A stretch of 64,000 bases of DNA from assembly GCF_022919155.1 (NCBI RefSeq), contig NZ_CP095045.1, positions 3,498,129 through 3,562,128 on the forward strand. The letters are read 5' to 3'. The notes under the pieces were generated by a model that saw only the letters and a list, made by a program, of their open reading frames with translations, made no database searches and was not told the origin of the DNA. Position numbers and translations under genes: made by a program. How positions within the stretch are numbered: position 1 is the first letter of the stretch; every line of letters begins with the position of its first letter. Source of the DNA: Leucobacter allii. Its GTDB lineage: Bacteria > Actinomycetota > Actinomycetes > Actinomycetales > Microbacteriaceae. Below are positions 25,611 through 33,440 of this stretch, piece by piece.

Positions 25611-26318
25611 ATGAAGCCAATACTGCTCGACCTGTTCTGCTGCCAAGGCGGCGCGGGAATGGGGTATAGCCGCGCAGGCTGGGACGTGGTCGGCGTGGAC
25701 ATAGACCCCCAACCAAAGTACCCATTCCCGTTCCTGCGGATGGACGCGATCGAGGCGCTCCAACGGTTGCTCGCAGGGGAGAAACTCTGGTTTCAGATGC
25801 GAGGGCTGAGCCCGCACTTCGGTGACTCTCGATCCGTGCGACTTCCCGCCATTCGGGCTGTCCACACAAGCCCGCCATGCCAAATGCACACGCTCGCTCA
25901 AAAGATCCAAGGCAATGAGCACCCTGACCTGATCGAACCGACGCGAGATGCGCTAAACGAGACGGGGAAGCTGTACGTGATCGAGAATGTGCCCGGTGCG
26001 CCACTTCATGACCCGGTTGAGCTTTGCGGTGTGATGTTCGGTCTTGAAACGTACCGGCATCGTTTGTTCGAGACGAACTGGGAACTCACTGCTCCCGAGC
26101 ACCCGCAGCATGTTGCGCGCACGACGAAGATGGGTAGGCCTCCGCAGCCGGGGGAGTTCATGCATGTCGTCGGCAATTTCTCCGGGGTAGAACGCGGACG
26201 CGAGGTGATGGGAATGCCGTGGGCGAACCGCGACGGGCTGCGTGAGGCGATCCCGCCGGCGTACACGGAGCAGATCGGTCGACAGCTGATTACTCAGCTT
26301 GAGCGGGTGGCGGCATGA
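25611..26318 (+). CDS. solitary C5-cytosine DNA methyltransferase
   Basis: 235 residues. Motif I LDLFCCQGGAGMGYSRAG binds SAM, motif II ends VVGVDIDPQ, motif IV SPPCQ carries the catalytic Cys, motif VI is ENVPG, and RHRLFETNW matches motif VIII. The target-recognition region is short. Without a restriction gene nearby it probably protects phage DNA from host restriction. Specificity cannot be read from the sequence. Confidence 0.92.
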   Translation: MKPILLDLFCCQGGAGMGYSRAGWDVVGVDIDPQPKYPFPFLRMDAIEALQRLLAGEKLWFQMRGLSPHFGDSRSVRLPAIRAVHTSPPCQMHTLAQKIQGNEHPDLIEPTRDALNETGKLYVIENVPGAPLHDPVELCGVMFGLETYRHRLFETNWELTAPEHPQHVARTTKMGRPPQPGEFMHVVGNFSGVERGREVMGMPWANRDGLREAIPPAYTEQIGRQLITQLERVAA

Positions 26319-26497
26319 CGGTTGAAATCTTCCGGTGCCCGGTCCCGCGGTGTGCGCAGATCGACATGACCCGGGAGCTTGCTGCGGTTCATGCGGCGGA
26401 ACACGCTGACCCAGCATGGGTTGCTCAGGATGCGGAGTGGCGTCGTATCGCGCAGGAGAACTATCGGGTGTGGAAACAGAAACGAGGAGAAACATGA
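26315..26497 (+). CDS. small zinc-finger-like protein
   Basis: 60 residues. FRCPVPRCAQIDMTRELAAVHAAEHAD has a C-x4-C...H-x3-H pattern resembling a C2H2 finger. Overlaps its neighbours by 4 bp on each side. Confidence 0.55.
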   Translation: MTVEIFRCPVPRCAQIDMTRELAAVHAAEHADPAWVAQDAEWRRIAQENYRVWKQKRGET

Positions 26498-26883
26498 TGA
26501 CTGATGACGAGAAGCGCGAACTGATCGCGGCTGCCCTCATGAACTCCGACAGCTTGAACCATGAGCGCCTGTGCGGGTGCAACGCCTGGCCGTGCGTGAC
26601 TTACGGTACGACGCGACCGTGGAGCCACGATGCCGAGTTCGTCGCAATGGAGGTTTTGCGTCTCGCTGATGCTCTCGAAGGGACGCTTGACGAGAGCGAA
26701 TGGGAGTACTGCATCGTAAACGGGCTCGGAGTAGGAATATACATGGCGTACTCGCTTGAGGAAGCCCTACAGGGGATCGCTAGAGACCAGTCCTCCCTGG
26801 GAAGTAAGCCGAAGCGGTCTCTTATGCGCCGTCGCAAAGCTGGCCCGTGGGAGCCGCTGCCGGTAGGAGGTGAGACCGAGTGA
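26494..26883 (+). CDS. hypothetical protein with WEY...WEPLPVGGE C-terminal module
   Basis: 129 residues (start ATG 26494). N-terminal helical half includes ERLCGCNAWPC. The C-terminal half, from EWEYC through YSLEEALQGIA to GPWEPLPVGGE, is shared in outline with the gene at 28013, showing a common module. The DNA of the end (GCTGCCGGTAGGAGGTGAG) also contains the ribosome site for the next gene. Confidence 0.6.
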   Translation: MMTDDEKRELIAAALMNSDSLNHERLCGCNAWPCVTYGTTRPWSHDAEFVAMEVLRLADALEGTLDESEWEYCIVNGLGVGIYMAYSLEEALQGIARDQSSLGSKPKRSLMRRRKAGPWEPLPVGGETE

Positions 26884-27017
26884 GAGGTATGTGCAATGCG
26901 AAGCACCCGAATGGGCTGAACGTCTGCGTTCTGCGCGTGTTTCACAAGGGCGATCACAAGGCATTCACGCTAGGCGGCACTCTCGTCTGGCCGAGGACCG
27001 AATGGAGAAGGCTGTGA
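26880..27017 (+). CDS. 45-residue phage protein
   Basis: From GTG 26880 (4-bp overlap) to TGA 27017. MCNAKHPNGLNVCVLRVFHKGDHKA has spaced Cys and His and resembles the CxxxLxxxCCxxxxHxG pattern of the gene at 28682, so both may be small metal-binding proteins of one family. Confidence 0.55.
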   Translation: MRGMCNAKHPNGLNVCVLRVFHKGDHKAFTLGGTLVWPRTEWRRL

Positions 27018-27352
27018 CCACGATTACCGAGTACCTGGCCGAGCAGAAGCGCCTCGCGGAGGACGCGCAGGCCGACAGCACCAGCCTCAAGATGAACACG
27101 GACACGGGGCGGTGGATGATCTCGTCGTCCAAGCGCACGATCTTCGCAATGGATCAGCTCGTGGACACGGTGCCGCGGATGATCGCCGCGCTCGAAGCGG
27201 TAGTCAGGATGCACTTCCCGTACCGAGGGCCAGGTGACCGTGACACCTGCGGCTCAGAAATCTGCTCGAACCTAAGTTGGGGTCCTGAACCTTGGCCGTG
27301 CCCGACGGTCCGCGCCGTTGAGGCAGCGCTGGGAGGTGGGGGCGATGAGTGA
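27014..27352 (+). CDS. hypothetical phage protein
   Basis: About 112 residues from GTG 27014, which overlaps the previous stop; ATG 27002 is an alternative. Helical N-terminus (EYLAEQKRLAEDAQAD) and a C-terminus with CGSEICSNLSWGPEPWPCPTVRAVE, a Cys pattern seen in small actinophage proteins. Confidence 0.55.
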   Translation: MTTITEYLAEQKRLAEDAQADSTSLKMNTDTGRWMISSSKRTIFAMDQLVDTVPRMIAALEAVVRMHFPYRGPGDRDTCGSEICSNLSWGPEPWPCPTVRAVEAALGGGGDE

Positions 27353-27611
27353 GCGTAGCTTCGAGGAGATAGTGACCCGTCGTACCGAGCAGGCGACACG
27401 GTATCGGCGTGAGGCGAAGCGGTGGCGAGATGCGGCCCTTACCGCGCGCTGCGGACTCGATGTCAAGGCAGGCACCTACGCCTTCGACCGCGGCATGGCG
27501 TCGATCATGTCGAAAGCGCTTGAGGAGAACGCCGCCAAGTTCGACGAGCAGGCAGACGAGACGATGGCGATTCTCCAACGGGAACTCGCCGGGGAAGTAG
27601 AGGAGGACTAG
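27345..27611 (+). CDS. hypothetical helical phage protein
   Basis: 88 residues from ATG 27345 with GGGAGGTGGG upstream; overlaps the previous gene by 8 bp. Almost wholly helical and charged (RRTEQATRYRREAKRWRDAAL). No known domain. Confidence 0.55.
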   Translation: MSERSFEEIVTRRTEQATRYRREAKRWRDAALTARCGLDVKAGTYAFDRGMASIMSKALEENAAKFDEQADETMAILQRELAGEVEED

Positions 27612-27614
27612 ACC

Positions 27615-28016
27615 ATGACCCCCGAGAAAACCCGAGCCCTGATCGCGGAGGACCTGCGCAACAGCGCCGACATGATCCGAGACCGCGGAAACAGCGTAGC
27701 GACGATCTACGCGGCAACCATCGAGCGACTGATGCGAGATGCCGCTGACGCTCTGGAGGCGCTCACAGTACCGGACGGAGACGTGCGGGAGCGGATGGTG
27801 CAACTGATTGATAAGAAGCTTGACGGTGATTGTGGCTATGGCGTAGGCGAGTACTTGTCCGACGCGATCCTGCCCGCGTTCCCGGTGCTCGGGCGCGACA
27901 TCGCGGGCGAGATCGACGCTGAGCGTGAGGCCGAGTGGGTGAAGGTTTCAGATCGCGGGCAGGCGTACCGAGACGGTCTCCGCCGTGCCGCTGAGATTGT
28001 GAGGAACGGACGATGA
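27615..28016 (+). CDS. hypothetical phage protein
   Basis: 133 residues, helical N-terminus (LIAEDLRNSADMIRDRGNSVATIYAATIERL). Ends 4 bp inside the next gene. No recognised domain. Confidence 0.55.
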   Translation: MTPEKTRALIAEDLRNSADMIRDRGNSVATIYAATIERLMRDAADALEALTVPDGDVRERMVQLIDKKLDGDCGYGVGEYLSDAILPAFPVLGRDIAGEIDAEREAEWVKVSDRGQAYRDGLRRAAEIVRNGR

Positions 28017-28354
28017 ACGAAACAGACTATGACGCGCTGGTCAACCTGGGCACGTGCATCAAGGGGCAGGCTGACCGCCTCGGGATCGAGCATGAGGGTG
28101 TCCCGCTTGAGGGCGTGGTGGTGCGCATCGCGGAGGCCGCGCTCTCTCGTGCTGCTGCACCCGAGCCGGAGTGGGAGTACGGGACCGCGCATGCGGACGA
28201 TCCGGAGGCCGTGGACATGGGCTACACGCTCGAAGGCGCGCAGAGTCGAGTCGCCCAGTGGAACGCCGCCGACCCGGAACGCAAGGGCATCGTCGTGCGA
28301 GCCCCGAGGCGCGTCTGGGAGCCGCTGTCAACAGGAGGCAACGATGAGCGATGA
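28013..28354 (+). CDS. hypothetical protein with WEY...WEPLSTGG C-terminal module
   Basis: 113 residues. The second half (EWEYGTAHADDPE, MGYTLEGAQSRVAQW, RRVWEPLSTGG) parallels the C-terminal half of the gene at 26494, so the two are partial paralogues with different N-termini. The end of the gene supplies AGGAGG for the next start. Confidence 0.55.
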   Translation: MNETDYDALVNLGTCIKGQADRLGIEHEGVPLEGVVVRIAEAALSRAAAPEPEWEYGTAHADDPEAVDMGYTLEGAQSRVAQWNAADPERKGIVVRAPRRVWEPLSTGGNDER

Positions 28355-28571
28355 GCGCTTGGTGTCCGCCAGAGTCGATGAAACGACCGCAGGCCCACTC
28401 GTTCGAGAGTGCCCTGTGTGTGGCGCTCAGGTCAATGCATCATGCACGGTGCTCGAGCCCGCCCCGCTCGGTGATGCGAGGGGCCTCGCGTGGGTTCGGT
28501 CTCAGGTTCTTGAGTTTCATCAGGGGCGAGTCGGGCCGCTGCCGGTAGGGGATGACGATGCTGCGCTGTAA
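28344..28571 (+). CDS. small zinc-binding protein
   Basis: 75 residues from ATG 28344. RECPVCGAQVNASCTVLEP is a zinc-ribbon-like segment; the C-terminus is GRVGPLPVGDDDAAL, another version of the PLPVGG gene end. Overlaps both neighbours. Confidence 0.6.
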   Translation: MSDERLVSARVDETTAGPLVRECPVCGAQVNASCTVLEPAPLGDARGLAWVRSQVLEFHQGRVGPLPVGDDDAAL

Positions 28572-28692
28572 CCGATGCGGGGCCATATGGCTCACCAGTC
28601 ACTTGACCCTGCATCAGAAGAAGAAATTGACGAAGCGGCACGACCAGGAGTGTCCTGCGCTGCCGGTAGGGGGTGAGAGCGATGGCGAGTGA
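28552..28692 (+). CDS. 46-residue C2H2-like protein
   Basis: Open frame from ATG 28552, overlapping the previous gene by 20 bp, to TGA 28692. CNRCGAIW ... HLTLHQ ... HDQEC resembles a zinc finger. The end reads ALPVGGE, again the shared gene-end module, and its DNA gives the ribosome site for the gene at 28682. Confidence 0.5.
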   Translation: MTMLRCNRCGAIWLTSHLTLHQKKKLTKRHDQECPALPVGGESDGE

Positions 28693-28873
28693 GTGCGCAA
28701 ACCAGCTCGGAGGGAGTTGCTGCGTTCGCCCATCGGGTCACGGTGGAGCCTGTCGAGCGGATTCGGGTCATTGGTGGGCTCAGTACGACTCAGGACGGTC
28801 CGACAAGGAGCCGTTCGCCCCACTTCCTGACGATCCATACGCTGACCAAGACATGAGAGAGGTTTGGAAATGA
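28682..28873 (+). CDS. 63-residue Cys/His protein
   Basis: From ATG 28682. ECANQLGGSCCVRPSGHGGACRAD has four Cys and a His in a compact pattern, then GHWWAQYD and an acidic tail. Similar in outline to the gene at 26880. Confidence 0.55.
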   Translation: MASECANQLGGSCCVRPSGHGGACRADSGHWWAQYDSGRSDKEPFAPLPDDPYADQDMREVWK

Positions 28874-29835
28874 CGACCACACCTGAAACCCCGGAGCCGG
28901 ACGAGCTGCGCGAGATCTACACGGCGGCGCGCGAGGGGGCCAGCTCTGCCGACAAGGCGAAGGCAGGGTTGATCGGAGTGTACGAGGCCGGTCGTGCTGT
29001 CGGTCTGCTCGCGGGTGCCCCGACCGAGGCACAGATCGAACAGGCAGCGCGGGCGATCTGGGCAACTCGGTACCCGGAAAGCCGCCCCGATATTGCGGAG
29101 GCCACCTGGGCCGAAATGACTGCACCCGATGATTGGATGCCAGAAGCGCTGGACATCATGGTCGAGGCGCGCGCCGCCCTAGTTGCTGCTGGTGTCGCCC
29201 CGCAGGCTTCATTGGAAGACCACACTGAGGATCTTTCCCACTCTCACAGTGTGGGTCTCAGTGATCCTCGCTGTGCGGCAGTGAGCGCCCCGCAGGAGCC
29301 GAGCGAAGCCGAGAATGCTGCTGTGGCTCGCTCGATTCGGCTGTGGACTCGACAGGTGCGCTCGGAGTTGGAAGCGACTCGGGAAGCGAACATCAGTCTC
29401 GGAGAGCTGTACCTCTCGGGCATGGATTCAGCCTTGCGACAGGCTGAGGAGCACGCTGCAAGGATCGAGAACGATCTCTACGGCGATGAGCCCACCCCGA
29501 GTCCCGTCCGGTGCCCCGCTTGCGATGTGGACCCTGCGGCCCCGCATAACGGCAAGGGGGACTGCCCGCCGAAGCCTGCCCCGTCCCCCGACCGCGAGAA
29601 GCTGGCCGATGCGATTCGCTACCTGCGCCCGATCGCGGAGTCAGCAACCGTAGGTGGGTACGGGGAGATGCTCCAGAGAGTGCTCATGGCAAGTGACGCC
29701 GCTCTCGCTGCCCCGGTCGAGGTGGACGCTGATCGGATCGCCGAGATCATTCGTCGTGTGGACGGGGACCACTCGATGGGCGCCGGCGAGCTCGGTGAGC
29801 ACATCGCCAACGAACTGCGAGGTGGTGGGCGGTGA
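28870..29835 (+). CDS. hypothetical phage protein, Ala/Glu-rich
   Basis: 321 residues from ATG 28870 (ATGA overlap). The middle has an HNH-poor helical segment ending with a zinc knuckle RCPACDVDPAAPHNGKGDC, and the C-terminus carries VDADRIAEIIRRVDGDHSMGAGEL. A DNA stem CACTGAG/CTCAGTG lies inside the coding region at about 29222-29262. No known domain; long for this block. Confidence 0.55.
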   Translation: MTTTPETPEPDELREIYTAAREGASSADKAKAGLIGVYEAGRAVGLLAGAPTEAQIEQAARAIWATRYPESRPDIAEATWAEMTAPDDWMPEALDIMVEARAALVAAGVAPQASLEDHTEDLSHSHSVGLSDPRCAAVSAPQEPSEAENAAVARSIRLWTRQVRSELEATREANISLGELYLSGMDSALRQAEEHAARIENDLYGDEPTPSPVRCPACDVDPAAPHNGKGDCPPKPAPSPDREKLADAIRYLRPIAESATVGGYGEMLQRVLMASDAALAAPVEVDADRIAEIIRRVDGDHSMGAGELGEHIANELRGGGR

Positions 29836-30113
29836 GTGAGTACACGCCGAGCGTAGAGGAAGCGCGGAACGCCTGGATCGAGTACCAGACCGAGGTACCC
29901 AGCGATGGTGCGTATATTCCGATGTCCGTTGAGGATGCGGTAGCGCAGTGGGATCGCATGATCGCAGAGGTGGAGCGCGCAGTCGTCGAGCGGGAGCGTG
30001 CAGCGATCGGGTCAGCGATCGGTGCGTACACGGAGAGCGGTGTGGGGGCGTTCGAACAGGCCGTGGGGTGCATCGACCGCGAACGACGAGAGGAGAATGA
30101 AGAACATGGCTAA
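29832..30113 (+). CDS. hypothetical phage protein (MSEYTP family, copy 1)
   Basis: 93 residues from GTG 29832. Begins MSEYTP and ends with IGAYTESGVGAFEQAVGCID; both segments recur in the gene at 30526, so the two are paralogues. Helical throughout. Confidence 0.6.
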   Translation: MSEYTPSVEEARNAWIEYQTEVPSDGAYIPMSVEDAVAQWDRMIAEVERAVVERERAAIGSAIGAYTESGVGAFEQAVGCIDRERREENEEHG

Positions 30114-30327
30114 GTACAGGGTCTACATGCAGCAGGTGGTCAGCACTAGCGTCGAAGTAGAGGCAGAAGACGGCGAGCATGCCGTCGAGGAAGCATTCAG
30201 CAAGGGGCTCCCCGGGCTCGTGTTTCTGGACCACACGTTCCCGTCCGAGGGTGGGTGGATGACGGCGAGCGAGCTCTTCCCGGCGAACAACCGACCTGAG
30301 GATGATTGGGAGTTGATCGAAGAATGA
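30106..30327 (+). CDS. hypothetical phage protein
   Basis: 73 residues from ATG 30106. KYRVYMQQVVSTSVEVEAED then a helix EHAVEEAFSKGLPG, a small alpha/beta fold often found in actinophages. Acidic C-terminus. Overlaps neighbours. Confidence 0.55.
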   Translation: MAKYRVYMQQVVSTSVEVEAEDGEHAVEEAFSKGLPGLVFLDHTFPSEGGWMTASELFPANNRPEDDWELIEE

Positions 30328-30533
30328 GTGCTCGGTTGAGCGGTCTCAGCGCGAGGTTTGACGACGGGCTCTGGACCGTCGTAGACCGGGCGAAAGGTCG
30401 ATGGTGGACCTCCACGAGCAAGGACCTCGACGCCCACATCACCAACGAGAAACTCCGCCCCATCAAGGCGAACTCTCCGCTGGGCGTCAAGATTCGCTTC
30501 GCAATCGCCGCGGCGGAGGCAGACGATGAGTGA
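30324..30533 (+). CDS. hypothetical phage protein
   Basis: 69 residues from ATG 30324. Beta-rich start FDDGLWTVVDRAKGRWW, then a helical end. Overlaps the flanking genes by 4 and 8 bp. Confidence 0.5.
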   Translation: MSARLSGLSARFDDGLWTVVDRAKGRWWTSTSKDLDAHITNEKLRPIKANSPLGVKIRFAIAAAEADDE

Positions 30534-30792
30534 GTACACGCCGACGACAGATCAGGTTCTCACGTTCATCCGCGGTTTCGCCGTGATGGCTGGGGCTACC
30601 GCCGACGAGGCTCAGGAAGCGGCGTCCGACTGGCACGCCGCAGAGATCCGGCGGGCGAAGGCCGAGGCGCTGCGGGAGGTTCGCTCGACCATCGGCGCAT
30701 ACACGGAGCATGGCGTCTGGGCGTTCGATCAGGCAGTCGCTTGCATTGAGCGCCACCGCGCCGCCGAGATGGAAGGAGGGAACCGTGAGTGA
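30526..30792 (+). CDS. hypothetical phage protein (MSEYTP family, copy 2)
   Basis: 88 residues. Shares MSEYTP at the start and IGAYTEHGVWAFDQAVACIE near the end with the gene at 29832, while the middle differs. This points to duplication followed by exchange of the central part. Confidence 0.6.
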   Translation: MSEYTPTTDQVLTFIRGFAVMAGATADEAQEAASDWHAAEIRRAKAEALREVRSTIGAYTEHGVWAFDQAVACIERHRAAEMEGGNRE

Positions 30793-30859
30793 TCTGTTAG
30801 ACCTTGCGGGTGCTATAGAGCGGGCGCTCAACGGAGAGGAGACCGATGGAGAGCACTAG
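30785..30859 (+). CDS. 24-residue peptide, possible small gene
   Basis: GTG 30785 overlaps the previous gene and the frame ends with TAG at 30859, 14 bp into the next gene. One short helix (LLDLAGAIERAL). Supported only by the overlaps. Confidence 0.35.
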   Translation: MSDLLDLAGAIERALNGEETDGEH

Positions 30860-31493
30860 TAGGGCCGTTGACCGGCTCACGCAACACCACACAGTGTTCG
30901 TTGGGGGGACGGTCGCCGAATGCGGGCCGCTCCTCGAGGAACTCCGCCTGGCAAGGTACCCGAACCTCGGCCGAACGAAGGGCGGTGGCGGGTCGGGGGA
31001 TCTGCTCGACATGAAGGCCGTGTCCATGTACGAGACGATCGATGCGGGCGTGAGGGCGTGGCTGGATCACTTCCGGCAACCCGCACCCGCGGATCTGATC
31101 GAAGCGACGGTACGGCTGCATGACGTGCTCCACGCCGAAGCCGCCGGCGGACGCCTGGACGACCCCGACACGATGTTCGGCATGTTCACGACATGGGTTC
31201 AACGCATCGAGGATCTATTCGACCCGCCCCGTGAGTTCGAACTGACTGCGGCGTGCCCCGAGTGCGAGACGGAGCACGTTGCGGACGAGGACGGTGGCAT
31301 GCGGTGGGCGGTGCGCGTCCCCGTCAAGAAGGGCCGCGCGCTCGTGGCGGAGTGCCGAGCATGCGGGGAGTTGTGGGCGGGGGAGGATCGGCTGCTCGAG
31401 CTCGCTGACGGGATGGGCGAGGAGGTCGACCATGTTGCGTTGAGGCTGCTTGCGCTGGAAGCTTCCAACGCAAGCGCGGACGTGATACCATAG
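30846..31493 (+). CDS. hypothetical phage protein with C-terminal zinc ribbon
   Basis: 215 residues. The N-terminal ~140 residues are helical (AVDRLTQHHTVFVGGTV, LLEELRLARYPN). A zinc ribbon is formed by CPECETE and, ~40 residues on, CRACGELW. It resembles a widespread actinophage family of unknown function. Last gene of the early block. Confidence 0.7.
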   Translation: MESTSRAVDRLTQHHTVFVGGTVAECGPLLEELRLARYPNLGRTKGGGGSGDLLDMKAVSMYETIDAGVRAWLDHFRQPAPADLIEATVRLHDVLHAEAAGGRLDDPDTMFGMFTTWVQRIEDLFDPPREFELTAACPECETEHVADEDGGMRWAVRVPVKKGRALVAECRACGELWAGEDRLLELADGMGEEVDHVALRLLALEASNASADVIP

Positions 31494-31799
31494 GGGTGCG
31501 CGATACAAGTGCGCCTACTTCAAGCCCTGGAATGCTCCGGGGCTTTCGTGTTTCTGGGGCGGGCAGCCGACGAGCTACCCGCCCCGCGCTCCCTTCCCTG
31601 GAGAGTCTGCGGCATGACGATGCGCGGCAGGCACCCACACGCTTACGTTCAACGCGCCGATAACGAGAGATGTCGCCGAAGACCTCCCCTCAACGCGCAC
31701 TTGAAGATCATTCTTGGTTCCCACCATCGAGACCAACACAACGCCACGAGCGCTAACCGCGGTGCGAGTGTGGAACCAGACACCATCCAGGAGGATTCA
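31448..31799 (+). promoter_or_regulatory. late-operon leader with 28-bp palindrome and tandem hairpins
   Basis: A palindrome of two 14-base arms without loop (31448-31475, one mismatch) ends the previous gene. TACCAT at 31486-31491, 17 bp after TTCCAA, is a possible promoter. Then follow a hairpin AGCCCTGGA/TCCGGGGCT (31523-31544) with TTCGTGTTT after it and a second stem GGGGCGGG/CCCGCCCC (31556-31585). No gene is convincing in 31494-31799, although the downstream frame is open from ATG 31614. Confidence 0.45.
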
Positions 31800-33071
31800 T
31801 TGTCGAACCAGCCTGGACAGATCGATGACGCCCGCGTGATGGAGCTCGCCGCCGCCGGATGGTCGAACGCTGCGATCGCACGCGAACTCGGATGCCACGA
31901 AGCATCCGTACGCCGAGCACGGAAACGGCTCCGGCTCGCGTCCGCTCCTGCATTGAACGCGGGCACGCATGCGGTCGGGGAGTCGGAAACGCACCGCCCA
32001 GACGGGAGCGCGGACTACACGGTCCCCTCAACCGTCGCGTGGGGGTACGACGACTTCTGCAAGTTCATCCGCTCCAAAGGGCAAGACCCCGAGCAGGTGA
32101 CGTTCTCCTGGGGCGTCACCTCGACACCCGGCGGCGGGTACTTCAACAAGCTGAACAACGTGCGTCCGAAGGCCCCACAGGCGTCCAGCATCGACACAGA
32201 CGCGATCCTGGACCGCCTCCGCACCTGGACCCCCACACCAATGGAGTCCGTCGCGGGTGAGCCTGTAGGGCTCGTGGTGGCGCTCGCCGACCTACAACTC
32301 GGGAAGGGCGAGGGCGACGGCACACCGGGCACCCTGCGACGCCTCGAACAGTCCCTCGAACGCGTCGTGGAGCAAATCCGCTCACTCCAAACCCGGGGCG
32401 TGCGGATCCGCTCCATCCTCCTCGCGAACATGGGCGACCACACCGAGGGCACGCACGGCTCCTACGCCAGCCAGCCCTACAGTGTGGACCTGAACCTGCG
32501 TGACCAGTTGCAGACCGCCCTCGAGGTGAACCTGCAATGGGTGAAGACCCTCGCGCCCTTCACCGACAATTTCGAGTACGCGGCGACGATCTGCAACCAC
32601 GGCACCCTGTCCCGCGCCGGCGGTCGGGAGAACATCACCGACGACGCCGACAACGCCACCGGACTCATCACCGACCTAATTGCGAAGATCTGCAAACTGC
32701 ATCCCGACCTGCAGCACGTGAAAGTTAACTCACCACGCGGCGAGATGATAACCACCACCACCATCGAGGGCGTGACCCTGGCGATGGCGCACGGGCAGAA
32801 GATCACCGGCAGCGAAGCGAACTGGTTGGCGGCACAGTCCCAGAACCTCGCACACCGACGCAAGTTCGTCCCCGACATGTGGTTGACCGCGCACAAGCAT
32901 CACGCGCAGGTCACCGACTTCGGACCGTACACGCGCATCCAAGCAACGACCGTGGAGCCCGGGTCGAAGTACTTCGAGGATCTGACCGGCCAGTACTCGC
33001 GCACCGGCGTCACCATGTTCACGGTGGGCCAGGATCTGCCAGGCAAGTGGGACAACTACTACATCGCGTAA
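31800..33071 (+). CDS. HTH-calcineurin-like phosphoesterase fusion
   Basis: 423 residues, start TTG 31800 with CCAGGAGGA upstream. Residues 8-45 are an HTH (MELAAAGWSNAAIARELGC, HEASVRRARKRLR). From ~150 a metallophosphoesterase core is visible: VALADLQLGKGEGD, LLANMGDHTEG, ICNHGTLSR, VTLAMAHGQKI and WLTAHKHHAQ, matching the D-x-H / GD / NH / H / HxH order with Gln in the first block. It could cleave phosphodiesters in DNA, guided by the HTH. It lies ahead of the terminase region. Substrate unknown. Confidence 0.78.
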   Translation: MSNQPGQIDDARVMELAAAGWSNAAIARELGCHEASVRRARKRLRLASAPALNAGTHAVGESETHRPDGSADYTVPSTVAWGYDDFCKFIRSKGQDPEQVTFSWGVTSTPGGGYFNKLNNVRPKAPQASSIDTDAILDRLRTWTPTPMESVAGEPVGLVVALADLQLGKGEGDGTPGTLRRLEQSLERVVEQIRSLQTRGVRIRSILLANMGDHTEGTHGSYASQPYSVDLNLRDQLQTALEVNLQWVKTLAPFTDNFEYAATICNHGTLSRAGGRENITDDADNATGLITDLIAKICKLHPDLQHVKVNSPRGEMITTTTIEGVTLAMAHGQKITGSEANWLAAQSQNLAHRRKFVPDMWLTAHKHHAQVTDFGPYTRIQATTVEPGSKYFEDLTGQYSRTGVTMFTVGQDLPGKWDNYYIA

Positions 33072-33132
33072 ACGATCACAGGTGTGCCGGATGTGTACCG
33101 GTTTCGGTACCTTTCTGACGATGGAGGTTCTC

Positions 33133-33342
33133 GTGGCGAAGCGGATCACCAGCAACAGAGTGCGGAAGCATCACCCTGATCTGGACGAACTGCCTTCAGG
33201 ATCGGTTGTGCTCGACCGGTTTGGGCATGCATGGCAGGTAGGAAGCATCTACTGGTACCGCGCCTACGGCGACGACAGCATGGTCTCCTCGTGGGACCTC
33301 TCGTTCAGCGGTCCCTTCCGCGTGCTCCATAAGGGGGAATGA
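33133..33342 (+). CDS. hypothetical phage protein
   Basis: 69 residues from GTG 33133 with TGGAGG 5 bp upstream (ATG 33121 possible). Beta-rich: LPSGSVVLDRFGHAWQVGSIYW. Looks like a small SH3-like or OB-like fold; unknown role. Confidence 0.5.
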   Translation: MAKRITSNRVRKHHPDLDELPSGSVVLDRFGHAWQVGSIYWYRAYGDDSMVSSWDLSFSGPFRVLHKGE

Positions 33343-33440
33343 TGGACACCCTCATTCGGATGCTCGACCGTGAAACACCACCCGCTGAAGGGGACTGGCT
33401 GCTAGGCGATAGAGACGACGTGGGGGCCGATTGTGACTGA
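33339..33440 (+). CDS. 33-residue acidic peptide
   Basis: ATG 33339 overlaps the previous stop codon (ATGA), and the frame ends at TGA 33440, overlapping the next gene. Acidic (GDWLLGDRDDVGADCD). Position in a chain of overlapping genes is the main support. Confidence 0.45.
   Translation: MMDTLIRMLDRETPPAEGDWLLGDRDDVGADCD

Noticed and set aside
31614..31799. N-terminal extension of the phosphoesterase from ATG 31614
   Set aside because: The extension is basic with no domain and has a weaker ribosome site. TTG 31800 has AGGAGG at good distance and directly precedes the HTH domain.
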